This document shows positions 9,247-17,606 of a stretch of DNA of 64,000 nucleotides, in pieces. A program made the position numbers and the translations under genes. The DNA is from Nostoc indistinguendum CM1-VF10 (GTDB lineage Bacteria > Cyanobacteriota > Cyanobacteriia > Cyanobacteriales > Nostocaceae), in the NCBI GenBank assembly GCA_019359215.1, contig JAHHHS010000023.1, forward strand, positions 24,643 through 88,642, given 5' to 3'. Each line of letters opens with the position of its first letter. The first letter of the stretch is position 1. The notes beneath the pieces are model-generated. The model ran no database searches, was not told the DNA's origin, and was given only the letters and a program-made list of their open reading frames with translations.

Positions 9247-9441
9247 TTACCCAAGTATAAGGACATTCAAAGATGCTGTCAGCAACAACATAAGAACTGG
9301 GGCAATTACCACATTCAAGCACAGCAAGATCAAAATGGCGAGTGGTAGATATTGTTTACGCCATTGCGACCAAACAAAGTACATCGCCTCTTTTACATCT
9401 ATCGGCAGAAACTTTTCCCAAACATCGACCTGTTTATTCAT
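9247..9441 (-). CDS. Small Kdp-associated membrane protein (KdpG/KdpF-like)
   Basis: 64 aa between kdpB and kdpC, the position of the extra small gene called kdpG in Anabaena. The soluble N-terminus (VDVWEKFLPIDVKEA) is followed by FVWSQWRKQYLPLA and one or two hydrophobic segments (LCLNVVIAPVLMLLLTAS). The QWRKQ-LP-LCLN-VIAP block resembles the start of cyanobacterial KdpF-like proteins, which usually continue further; here the frame stops at LNVLILG. The +1 frame over the same bases reads SYVVADSIFE, so an old frameshift is possible. Likely a complex-stabilising subunit; function not demonstrated by sequence. Confidence 0.65.
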   Translation of the reverse strand: MNKQVDVWEKFLPIDVKEAMYFVWSQWRKQYLPLAILILLCLNVVIAPVLMLLLTASLNVLILG

Positions 9442-9539
9442 ATTCTTCTTCCCTCTCTCAACAGGTAAAAGTAAAAATGTTTATTATTTTACTTTGGTTA
9501 GGATGCTTTTGTTTCGTAGCGTCTGTACTTTTGTTGTTC

Positions 9540-11642
9540 TTAAGACAACCCCACAATTGTAATCACTATATCTATCAACTTAATGGCGATAAACGGCGCA
9601 ATAATCCCACCTAAGCCATAAATTAAGATATTACGTTGAAGTAGCTGATTAGCTGTCAGTGGTCTAAACCGCACCCCCTTCAATGCCAAAGGAATCAAAG
9701 CGGGAATAATCAAAGCATTATAAATCAGCGCTGATAGGACAGCAGAATTAGGGCTAGTCAAATTCATAATATTCAAGCTTTGCAAATTAGCAGCCACAAA
9801 GACCACTGGGATAATCGCGAAGTATTTAGCAATATCATTAGCGATGGAAAACATTGTCAATGCTCCGCGAGTAATCAACAATTGTTTGCCAATACTAATG
9901 ATATCGATCAGCTTTGTGGGATCGGAGTCTAAATCGACCATGTTGGCAGCTTCTTTTGCAGCTTGCGTTCCTGTATTCATCGCAACGCCAACGTTAGCTT
10001 GGGCTAATGCCGGGGCATCGTTAGTCCCATCTCCTGTCATCGCAACCAGTTTACCTGCTGCTTGTTCTTTTTTAATGACACTGATTTTGTCTTCTGGTGT
10101 GGCTTCGGCGATGAAGTCATCAACCCCTGCTTGTCTGGCAATGACAGAAGCTGTAATCCGGTTGTCTCCAGTTAGCATGATGGTACGTACCCCCATCCGT
10201 CGCAGTTGTTCAAAGCGATCGCGGATACCAGGTTTAACTATATCTTTGAGATAAACAATCCCATAGATTTCGTTATCTAGGCTGACTGCCAGAGGTGTAC
10301 CTCCCAGGCGAGAAACTCGTTCGTAGGCAGCATCCAATTCTGGTGTATCGCGTCCGTTGCGGAAACGGACAAATTCTTTAATAGCTTCTACTGCTCCCTT
10401 CCTAGCCTCGTACCCACCAGGCAAGTTAGTGCCACTTATCCGTGTTTTCGCGGAAAAATCAACTGCTTCTGCCTGACTATAGTCGAAATCAAACCGTTCT
10501 ACTAACCTTTCTGCCAGTCGCAGAATGGATTTACCTTCTGGTGTATTGTCAAAGACACTAGCAGCCCAGGCAACATTAGCAATTTCCAATATTGAATGAC
10601 CGTTGATGGGAATAAACTCTTCCGCTAAACGGTTGCCGATGGTAATTGTACCTGTCTTATCGAGAAATAAAGTGTTGACCTCACCACAAGCTTCGACTGC
10701 TCGCCCTGAAGTGGCAATGACATTAAGTTGGGCAACTCGATCCATAGCAGCAATACCGATGTTACTTAATAAGCCGCCAATGGTCGTAGGAATTAATGCT
10801 ACTAATAGGGCAATTAAAATTGGCATGCTAACTGGACTGTTGACATAGTAAGCAAGTGCAGGCAAAGTAACCACAACTAACAAAAATACTAAGCTGAGAA
10901 CTGCCAGCAATACTGTCAGAGCAATTTCATTGGGTGTTTTACTCCGTGCCCCTTCTAACAAGGCAATCATCCGGTCAATGAAACCTTTACCTGGATCAGT
11001 AGTAATGCGGATAATTAGCTCATCTGAGATAATCCGCGTCCCACCAGTGACGGAACTGGAAACGTCGGAGCCTGGTTCTTTTAATACTGGTGCGGATTCC
11101 CTAGTAATTGCCGATTCATCGACTGAGGCAACACCCATGATTACCTCGCCATCGGCGGGAATGATATCGCCAGCAACAACGTAGATGTTATCGCCCTGTT
11201 TAAGGCTGGTGGATGAAACTTCACTAATTGTTCCATCGGGAGCAAGTTTTTTCGTGATCGCCTCTGATTTCGTTAATCGCAAGGCATCAGCTTGGGCTTT
11301 ACCCCGCCCTTCTGCGACTGCTTCGGCAAAATTGGCAAACCAAACTGTAAAGAATAAAATTCCCGACAACAAGCCGTTAAAAACTTGCGGGTTCTTTTGC
11401 ATGGCTGGGCCAAATAGGTTGGGATCAATCGTTAATAATAGGATGATGATTGTCCCCACCCAAACTACAAACATCACTGGGTTTTTGATTGCATACTTAG
11501 GGTTAAGCTTGACAAAAGCATCTCTGATTGCCCTTAAGTACAGCCACTTATTACTTGTCCTGGCCTGTTTGCGTGCTTGGCGGCGATCGCCAGAACGAGG
11601 ATTTGGCCGTCTAGCTTTAAAGTTAGTTGCCACTTGATTCAT
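9540..11642 (-). CDS. kdpB: K+-transporting P-type ATPase catalytic subunit B
   Basis: 700 aa. Complete P-type ATPase: phosphorylation motif LFLDKTGTITIGN at about residue 327, MLTGDNRITA and VAMTGDGTNDAPALAQANVG in the hinge/P-domain, and GDIIPADGEVI in the actuator domain. The SVDESAITRESAPV and IPTTIGGLL motifs are KdpB-specific. It hydrolyses ATP to drive K+ import through KdpA. The N-terminus has a basic, cyanobacteria-like extension (KARRPNPRSGDRRQARKQAR). Expected to be induced by K+ limitation or osmotic stress. It is separated from kdpA by 311 bp of repeats, unusual inside an operon. Long open frames on the opposite strand are codon-bias shadows. Confidence 0.97.
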   Translation of the reverse strand: MNQVATNFKARRPNPRSGDRRQARKQARTSNKWLYLRAIRDAFVKLNPKYAIKNPVMFVVWVGTIIILLLTIDPNLFGPAMQKNPQVFNGLLSGILFFTVWFANFAEAVAEGRGKAQADALRLTKSEAITKKLAPDGTISEVSSTSLKQGDNIYVVAGDIIPADGEVIMGVASVDESAITRESAPVLKEPGSDVSSSVTGGTRIISDELIIRITTDPGKGFIDRMIALLEGARSKTPNEIALTVLLAVLSLVFLLVVVTLPALAYYVNSPVSMPILIALLVALIPTTIGGLLSNIGIAAMDRVAQLNVIATSGRAVEACGEVNTLFLDKTGTITIGNRLAEEFIPINGHSILEIANVAWAASVFDNTPEGKSILRLAERLVERFDFDYSQAEAVDFSAKTRISGTNLPGGYEARKGAVEAIKEFVRFRNGRDTPELDAAYERVSRLGGTPLAVSLDNEIYGIVYLKDIVKPGIRDRFEQLRRMGVRTIMLTGDNRITASVIARQAGVDDFIAEATPEDKISVIKKEQAAGKLVAMTGDGTNDAPALAQANVGVAMNTGTQAAKEAANMVDLDSDPTKLIDIISIGKQLLITRGALTMFSIANDIAKYFAIIPVVFVAANLQSLNIMNLTSPNSAVLSALIYNALIIPALIPLALKGVRFRPLTANQLLQRNILIYGLGGIIAPFIAIKLIDIVITIVGLS

Positions 11643-11953
11643 GAATAAAGTTAGGAGTTAGGAGTTAAAAGTTAAGAGTTAAGAGTTAGGAATTAAAAGT
11701 TAAGAGTTAGGAGTTTCCAATAAAAAATAGATCCAACCTTGTAGAATGCGTTACGCGATCGCTAATACAACGTCAGTTGCTACAGCGTCTGACTCGCTAT
11801 ACGCTCGTTCGCGTTGTCGCAGACAAAACTCGCTAACGCTAACACCGAGCAACTATGGCGCTGGATTCACCACAACGCACTGGTTCCCCTATGAAACCAG
11901 ATAATTTATTTTTTGGTATTCTCTTAATTCCAGACTTATAACTCATAAATTTT
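11643..11953. repeat. Heptad tandem repeats plus palindromic repeats between kdpA and kdpB
   Basis: From about 11648 to 11718 the sequence is tandem GTTAGGA/GTTAAGA/GTTAAAA heptads, a short tandemly repeated repetitive element typical of Nostoc. From about 11745 to 11850 it continues with degenerate GC-rich palindromic repeat text (gcgttacgcgatcgc, cgctcgttcgcgttgtcgc). No coding capacity. The repeats lengthen the kdpA-kdpB spacer and could reduce coupling between the genes. Confidence 0.8.
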
Positions 11954-13654
11954 CTAACTGCCAGATGCTAGTTTCAAACCCTCAGCGATGGGGCCTAAAG
12001 CTAGAACGGGAAAGAAAGTCAATACTCCCAAAACCAGTGTTACTCCAGCAGTAATACTAGTAAATACTAGAGAATCAGTTCTCAGGGTACCAGGGGTTTC
12101 GGGGACTGGTTGTTTGCGAGACATACCGTCAGCTAACAGCAGGAGGGCAATTATCGGAATGTAGCGTCCTCCGATTAAGCTAACTAAAGTACTCAAGTTC
12201 CACCACAAGGTGTTATCCCTCAACCCTTCTAAGCCGGAGCCATTATTTGCTGCTGCTGAGGCGTATTCATAAACTACTTGAGAAATACCGTGATAACCAG
12301 TGTTGCTAATTCCAGATAGAGAAATAGGATAAGCCAAGGCGATCGCACTGGGAATCAAAACTAGAATTGGGTGAATTAACAGCACCACGCTGGCGAGGAC
12401 AATTTCGCGCTTTTCAATTTTGCGTCCTAAAAACTCTGGGGTCCGTCCTGCCATTAGTCCAGTTAGGAACACTGTGAGAATCAAGTAAATGAATAGGTAA
12501 GCTGTTCCAGTTCCTTGGCCGCCCCAGATAACCTGGATAAACAAGTTGAAGAGTGTCGAAAATATTCCTTGCGGCATCAAAGAATCGTGCATCCCATTCA
12601 CAGCGCCAGACATAGTAGCGGTAGTCATAACTGACCAAAATGCCGTTTGTACCCAGCCAAATCGAACTTCTTTACCCTCTAAATTAGGCTGTTCTAATCC
12701 AAAAGCGTTATTAACAAGGGGATTACCTTGCAGTTCTCCCACGGCTGTTACTCCCACCAGAATTACGAAAATCACAAACACCATCCAAAAAAGTAGCCAA
12801 GCTTGTTTGATATTGTTGGCAAATATACCGTAAGTGTAAATCAAGGCTGCTGGTATAGAAATCATGGCGATCATTTCTATCAAGTTAGAAGCGCCATTGG
12901 GATTTTCAAAGGGATGAGCTGAGTTTACGCCAAAAAAACCACCGCCATTTTGTCCCAAAAGTTTGATCATTTCAAAGGATGCCACTGGGCCTCTGGCAAG
13001 ATATTGCGTCCCGCCTTCTAAGGTTCTCACATCCAGAGTGCTATATAATGTTTGTGGTACACCTGTTACAAGCAAAGCGATCGCTCCAATAATCGAAATC
13101 GGTAGCAATATTCGCGTAATTCCACGGACGAGATCGACGTAAAAGTTTCCCAACTTTCTACCCGTCAACCCCCGAATAAAGGCAATTCCCACAGATAAGC
13201 CAGTGGCGGCGGAGGTGAACATCAAAAAGCCTAAACCCGCTACCTGGCTAAAATAACTTAAGGTTGTCTCACCAGCATAATGTTGCTGGTCGGTATTCGT
13301 TACAAATGAAATGGTTGTATGCAGTAATATATCCCAGTTGGGCGCACCGAAACTGTTAGGATTCCAAGGCAAGAGTCTCTGAAAATATATCAGTAAATAC
13401 ACTGGAATACCCATGAGCAAGTTGCTGTATAGTACAGCCCGGATATACTGCGAACCCGTCATATCATCTTTTCTACGGACACCCGCGAGTACGAACATAC
13501 TTCGCTCTATCGGGTTCATTAAAAAATCAAGTAGTGTTTTTTCTCCCAAGAAGACACGGGCTATGTATTTACCCAGTAACGGAGTGATTGCTATGACAAT
13601 ACACAGCGTTAAGCCAATTTGCAAAAAACCTTGTCCCATATATTTCGCGCTCAA
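11954..13654 (-). CDS. kdpA: K+-transporting ATPase K+-binding channel subunit A
   Basis: 566 aa with about 10 transmembrane segments. Four degenerate selectivity-filter repeats are visible around [45 protein letters not shown] and [12 protein letters not shown], as in the KtrB/Trk-like KdpA channel. N-terminal [13 protein letters not shown] fits other KdpA proteins. First gene of the operon (minus strand); the ATG is at 13654. Role: binds and conducts K+ in the KdpFABC pump of the cytoplasmic membrane. Confidence 0.97.
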   Translation of the reverse strand: MSAKYMGQGFLQIGLTLCIVIAITPLLGKYIARVFLGEKTLLDFLMNPIERSMFVLAGVRRKDDMTGSQYIRAVLYSNLLMGIPVYLLIYFQRLLPWNPNSFGAPNWDILLHTTISFVTNTDQQHYAGETTLSYFSQVAGLGFLMFTSAATGLSVGIAFIRGLTGRKLGNFYVDLVRGITRILLPISIIGAIALLVTGVPQTLYSTLDVRTLEGGTQYLARGPVASFEMIKLLGQNGGGFFGVNSAHPFENPNGASNLIEMIAMISIPAALIYTYGIFANNIKQAWLLFWMVFVIFVILVGVTAVGELQGNPLVNNAFGLEQPNLEGKEVRFGWVQTAFWSVMTTATMSGAVNGMHDSLMPQGIFSTLFNLFIQVIWGGQGTGTAYLFIYLILTVFLTGLMAGRTPEFLGRKIEKREIVLASVVLLIHPILVLIPSAIALAYPISLSGISNTGYHGISQVVYEYASAAANNGSGLEGLRDNTLWWNLSTLVSLIGGRYIPIIALLLLADGMSRKQPVPETPGTLRTDSLVFTSITAGVTLVLGVLTFFPVLALGPIAEGLKLASGS

Positions 13655-14474
13655 TTAAATTTAAGTGCTAGCAAGCCAATTCTTAGAAATAATAGATTAA
13701 CTGTTGGGGTATTTGATTTGATAAAAGGCAGGGAACAGGAAAAAAGGTAGAAACCTTGCCCCTTGTGGGCGAAAGCACGCTGCTCCTTTTCTTGCGAGGG
13801 TTGAGAGCAACACCCTTTGTGGGCGGTTTTTCTCCCCTGCTTCCTGCTCCCCTGCTTATTCATTTCAAGGAATTTGGTGATATCTCAATATCACCACAAT
13901 TTTTTTATCTGGATTTACTATTTTCAGTTATTACTATCCAGATACTTATTAAAGTGATTGTTAAGAATATTTAATTATTTACTCTTAATTCATCTATCTC
14001 GCTAGTTAGTATTATTTGTTTATACAATACATTCTCGAAGTTTGCTACTTTCAATGAATATAAATATTTAACAGGATTTCTCCAAATAAATCATGGTTTG
14101 GGGGTTATGGTAGATACTACGTCCATTGTGGGCACTTACCCAGTCCCCAGTTGCCAGTCCCCGTTTTTGTATCTGGACAATCGTAATATTCGGGTTAATG
14201 CTCAAGTTAACATTTGCAGATATAGATTGCAGCATCAGAATTGTTGATTAATTAACAATTCTGATGCTGCAAACAAACTAAAAGCAATGAAGTCTTCTTA
14301 CCAGACACCAAATATATTCTCTGTTCTGCCAAAGGAAATTAAATTATCCACAAAAACTTCCTCAACCTGTTAAACAAAATAAAAGAGTTTCTATTCCTTG
14401 CCTCACTTCGGCTGCCCCCTGCCCCCGCCTCCAAACCCATAGCTTTGTATTTCATGCAAAGGAAAACTGCTGTA
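13655..14474. other. Repeat-rich intergenic region upstream of kdpA
   Basis: 820 bp without a credible gene. 13730-13865 carries C-rich text related to (CCCCTGC)n found elsewhere, with two short gtgggcg units. 13870-14100 is AT-rich. A 17-bp perfect palindrome lies at 14229-14270. It must contain the kdp promoter near 13655-13900, but I could not place a convincing -10/-35 pair. Confidence 0.5.
14229..14270. repeat. Perfect 17-bp inverted repeat (hairpin)
   Basis: GCAGCATCAGAATTGTT at 14229-14245 and its exact complement at 14254-14270, separated by GATTAATT. There is no T-run on either side, so it is not a classic intrinsic terminator. It lies 205 bp beyond the stop of the minus-strand gene 14475-16358. 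It may be a transcript-end structure or a mobile palindrome. Confidence 0.75.
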
Positions 14475-16358
14475 TTAATTGAGTGGACGCAGAAGTGTAA
14501 TTTTGCCCATGCCAGTGCCTTCATTGAGCTGTGCTACGTAGATATGTCCATTCGTGGGATTTTCAACCAAATCCAATGGACTTGGGTTAAAACCGGTGAA
14601 GCCAGTAATACCCGTTTGGGAATTTATAATATCCAAGTTTGCGCCACCTGGTGTTAGCACAATGATGTCTTTACCAGAACTGTAACGTATCACTAGGAGT
14701 TTACCTTTTAGCTTGCCACCTAGAACATTGCTATGGTATTCAATGATACCATTCGGTGAAAAATGCTCCCCGAAATTGTAGGCAATACCCTTCCAATTCC
14801 GGTCAGGTAGAGTACCAATAGGATATTCATTTACCTGACCGGGGTCTGTATTAGCTGTGGGATTTCCCCCGCTCAACACCCACTCACAACGTTTAGGATT
14901 GGGATGACCATAATAACCATTTTTAACAACGCGAAACAGATAATCTCGCTGCGTACCTATATTGCTGAGGCCAGGTACGGATGGGCTGGTATAAGCCCCA
15001 TTAGTAGCTTTATCGATACGGTTTTGGCAAGCAATAGGTAGGGGGATAGGTGTATTTGGTGTATTGCCACCAGCTGCTGAACCATTCGTTGGCACATATA
15101 ACTGACCATTGGTGTGCCAGACTAGATCATAGGCATTACGTACACCACTAGCAAAGATAGTTACAGCTGCTCCTGGCTTAAAGGGGTTATAAGTACCTCC
15201 ATCCTCCGTCTTAACGCTTAAAGGAAGTGAGGTGATCTTAGATAAGTCAACTCGTAAGACAGCAGCACTTAACAATCGCTCAGGACGATTACTCCAGACA
15301 CTGTTTGCTGCGCCTGTACTACTATTACTACCCTGCAACACATACAGCACTTTTGGCTCATTGGGTTTAAACTCAATACTGTTTGTTAGATGATCCCGGC
15401 TTGATCGTGGTAAATTAACCACATAATCTCTTACTGTCTCTAGGTTCGAACCACTCAACCGAGTAATTTTCCCAGTCCAATCCGGCGCATCAACAGTTCC
15501 ATGCCAGTAGTAGTTGTTTGTTACCCATAGAATTAGGTTGCTAGCATTTGTTGATGAGGGATCAAAGTGCATACCAATGATAGTCCGATTACCACCATTT
15601 GCAGTCTGCAATGAGGGAATCGTTTGTGGCCTACCTAGAGTGCCATTAGCATTGATCGGGAAGCGCAAAATCTCACCTTGTAAGGTGGCAGCATAAAGTT
15701 TATTGTCAGGCCCAATCAATACTGTGGTGTAAGGTTTGGTAGGTACATTCGGTAGTGAGATTTGCTCAAAAGTAATATGGCTTGCTTCATTCCTAAGAGT
15801 GCCTGTTGTGAAACTGATGCTATAGGGTAAGAATGCAGCTCCATTGCTATCTTTTACCCCGTCGGTGATTTTTAAAAGATATTTGGTACTATTCTTGAGA
15901 TGATTTATCGGGGAAACTACAATCACATCTCCACCACCCGAAGTATTGTAATTTGCAGCAACTTGTCTGTTAGTACTGCTATCGATCAGCTTGATGGTTG
16001 AGGCTGAAAGACTATTAAGCGCAATCCCACTGTTAGGAAGATTTACGTCTGCTGTAATCGAGATATCTGGCGATACATTTGTCTGATTATTAGTAGGATT
16101 GCTCATTCTGACCGAGGGACGGTTAGCCACTGCGATCGCAATATAATTGAGCTTGCTATCTTTATCACCTTTAGCATCAATTGTGATCTTGCCATCGGTA
16201 ACATTAACAATTCGAGTAGCTGCGGTAAATTTTTGGGTTGCTGTTGGTACAAAGCCGGAAATAGCAGTCTTACCTTCTACAGCGTTATTTGGTTGAAAAT
16301 TAATCATTGCTGGAACAATTGCTAATACCAGCATTCCGGGTTTAATATTGTAAATCAT
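14475..16358 (-). CDS. Ig-like (Big_5-type) plus PQQ-dependent sugar-dehydrogenase-like beta-propeller protein
   Basis: 627 aa. N-terminal hydrophobic stretch (GMLVLAIVPAMINFQP), then a short segment (TAATRIVNVTDGKITIDAKG, LNYIAIAV) that reads like the end of a malectin/CBM-type domain whose body is missing. Residues of about 80-185 form an SbsA-type Ig-like domain (NVSPDISITADVNLP, TKYLLKITDGVKDSNG). From about 190 to the end is a glucose/sorbosone-dehydrogenase-like beta-propeller (VLIGPDNKLYAATLQGEILR, YVLQGSNSS, IFASGVRNAYDLVWHTNGQL, LVENPTNGHIYVAQL). Predicted extracellular or periplasmic protein acting on or binding sugars. The shortened N-terminal domain suggests an internal deletion or loss of upstream coding sequence. 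Substrate unknown. Confidence 0.75.
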   Translation of the reverse strand: MIYNIKPGMLVLAIVPAMINFQPNNAVEGKTAISGFVPTATQKFTAATRIVNVTDGKITIDAKGDKDSKLNYIAIAVANRPSVRMSNPTNNQTNVSPDISITADVNLPNSGIALNSLSASTIKLIDSSTNRQVAANYNTSGGGDVIVVSPINHLKNSTKYLLKITDGVKDSNGAAFLPYSISFTTGTLRNEASHITFEQISLPNVPTKPYTTVLIGPDNKLYAATLQGEILRFPINANGTLGRPQTIPSLQTANGGNRTIIGMHFDPSSTNASNLILWVTNNYYWHGTVDAPDWTGKITRLSGSNLETVRDYVVNLPRSSRDHLTNSIEFKPNEPKVLYVLQGSNSSTGAANSVWSNRPERLLSAAVLRVDLSKITSLPLSVKTEDGGTYNPFKPGAAVTIFASGVRNAYDLVWHTNGQLYVPTNGSAAGGNTPNTPIPLPIACQNRIDKATNGAYTSPSVPGLSNIGTQRDYLFRVVKNGYYGHPNPKRCEWVLSGGNPTANTDPGQVNEYPIGTLPDRNWKGIAYNFGEHFSPNGIIEYHSNVLGGKLKGKLLVIRYSSGKDIIVLTPGGANLDIINSQTGITGFTGFNPSPLDLVENPTNGHIYVAQLNEGTGMGKITLLRPLN

Positions 16359-16580
16359 ATATACCTGCCGTTATAGTCTAAATTGGTACACGAGTAGTCC
16401 ATTGAGATTGGCCAAGTATTTGCGATGATTATTCTTGGCGATCGTTGACTGGTTAGAAACGAACATGATCACCGCAAGATTCAGGTAAACCATTTTTTTG
16501 ATCGATTATCTGGTTACTCTTAGTTTGATCACTCCACTCACCAACGCTAGAGCGCACAATATTCTGTTATTGAAGAAGGC

Positions 16581-16629
16581 AGTCCCAATGAAAAAACTTC
16601 ATCACCAAGCGTGATGATAATTGGGGACT
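16581..16629. repeat. Nested inverted repeat
   Basis: The outer arms AGTCCCAAT (16581-16589) and ATTGGGGACT (16620-16629) pair with one bulge. The inner arms CATCAC (16600-16605) and GTGATG (16611-16616) pair around CAAGC. Together they could fold a 49-nt hairpin upstream of the gene at 14475-16358. Confidence 0.6.
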
Positions 16630-16827
16630 AATATTTTTGCTCAGACTTTCAACCCAGAGGGCAGAAGGGATGAAATATTGTGGAGGATTCAAGCCACCAC
16701 ACTACTTCCTCTACTTGGAAAGAAGTCAGATAGATCGAGGAAACTCTTTCATAGCAATGGTTCTACCAAATCTGCATTTTTTGGTAGAGGACTCAAAGTC
16801 TTGCTGCCTTTCGGTCGTCAAAAGTTT

Positions 16828-16953
16828 TAAGCTTATCTCATCCCTTTTAGGGGTGGGATAACACGAAAGACTGTTAACCCTCAACCGTCAACGACATCGG
16901 TGCGTCTCTCATCCCATCTTTAAAATATTGGGTTTTCCCAACGCCTTTTTATA
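16828..16953 (+). repeat. Interspersed element, copy A (possible small RNA unit)
   Basis: About 126 bp that closely matches, in inverted orientation, 58837-58986. Shared blocks include GGGATAACACGAAAGACTGTT, written here as the first 20 bases GGGATAACACGAAAGACTGT, then CTCTCATCCCATCTTTAAAA, and GGGTTTTC near a T-run. It begins with a hairpin over ATCCC/GGGAT (16839-16860) and ends with TTGGG-TTTT-CCCAA followed by CGCCTTTTT, an intrinsic-terminator shape. I infer a mobile or duplicated non-coding unit; transcription is not shown. Confidence 0.6.
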
Positions 16954-17606
16954 AGCGCTCTTGATAGGAATTCTTCGTTATAGCAATCCGAATTAAAACG
17001 TGAGAAAATACGGAGATTAAAAGTACGTATTTATAGGCTATTCAGCGATTTTGTCTCTCACAAATAATTTAGGATTGCTATATGCCTTTTTTCTCTATAA
17101 GAGGCTGCGCCAACGAGAGGCTACGCGAGTGAACTTTTGCCTTTTTTTTTGAAAAAACTGTATTTTTATTGCCTGAGATGAAGCTGGTCTAGAAACCATA
17201 ACCTATCCTCCAGACTAAGTACAAATTATTTAATAAATACTTGAGATTAGGTAAATACTGAACTTTTTTTAAGGGAACTTCTTAACTCCTCAACTTGGCG
17301 CAGTATGATTACATAAAAAGTAATAAATCTTCAAAATTATTACTGTAATTTTTTCACTGCTGCTAGCAGAGTTTATTCTTGTCTGTGCTGTCAATATGTA
17401 AGTAACTTTAGCAACAAATTCTGAAAAACTCTTTTATATGTATGCCTTAACTTTATTAATAGATGATATTGCGATTCACTTTATCTATCTGAGGATTTAT
17501 TATGCATAGCTCGACTCAACTACCACCCTTGAGACAAACATTAAAATCAGCTTATTCTGGGGAATAGAAAAAAATTTTTATGTGTGATTATATATACAAT
17601 TCATGT

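Larger units (their letters stand above)
16359..17606. other. Long repeat-bearing intergenic region
   Basis: 1,248 bp without a supported gene. It contains the nested hairpin at 16581-16629, the interspersed element at 16828-16953, a short palindromic-repeat fragment near 17098-17132 (gaggctgcgccaacgagagg) and AT-rich DNA from 17150 to 17606. Small open frames at 16621-16861 run through the repeat and show no family resemblance. Confidence 0.55.

Noticed and set aside
9844..11637. Long open frames on the plus strand across kdpB (9844-10254, 10930-11637 and others)
   Set aside because: They are antisense shadows of a well-supported P-type ATPase and show no family resemblance.
13651..13863. 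70-codon ORF upstream of kdpA
   Set aside because: Built from C-rich repeat text and low-complexity residues.
16621..16861. Two overlapping plus-strand ORFs of about 70 codons
   Set aside because: They run into the interspersed element and have no coding signature.
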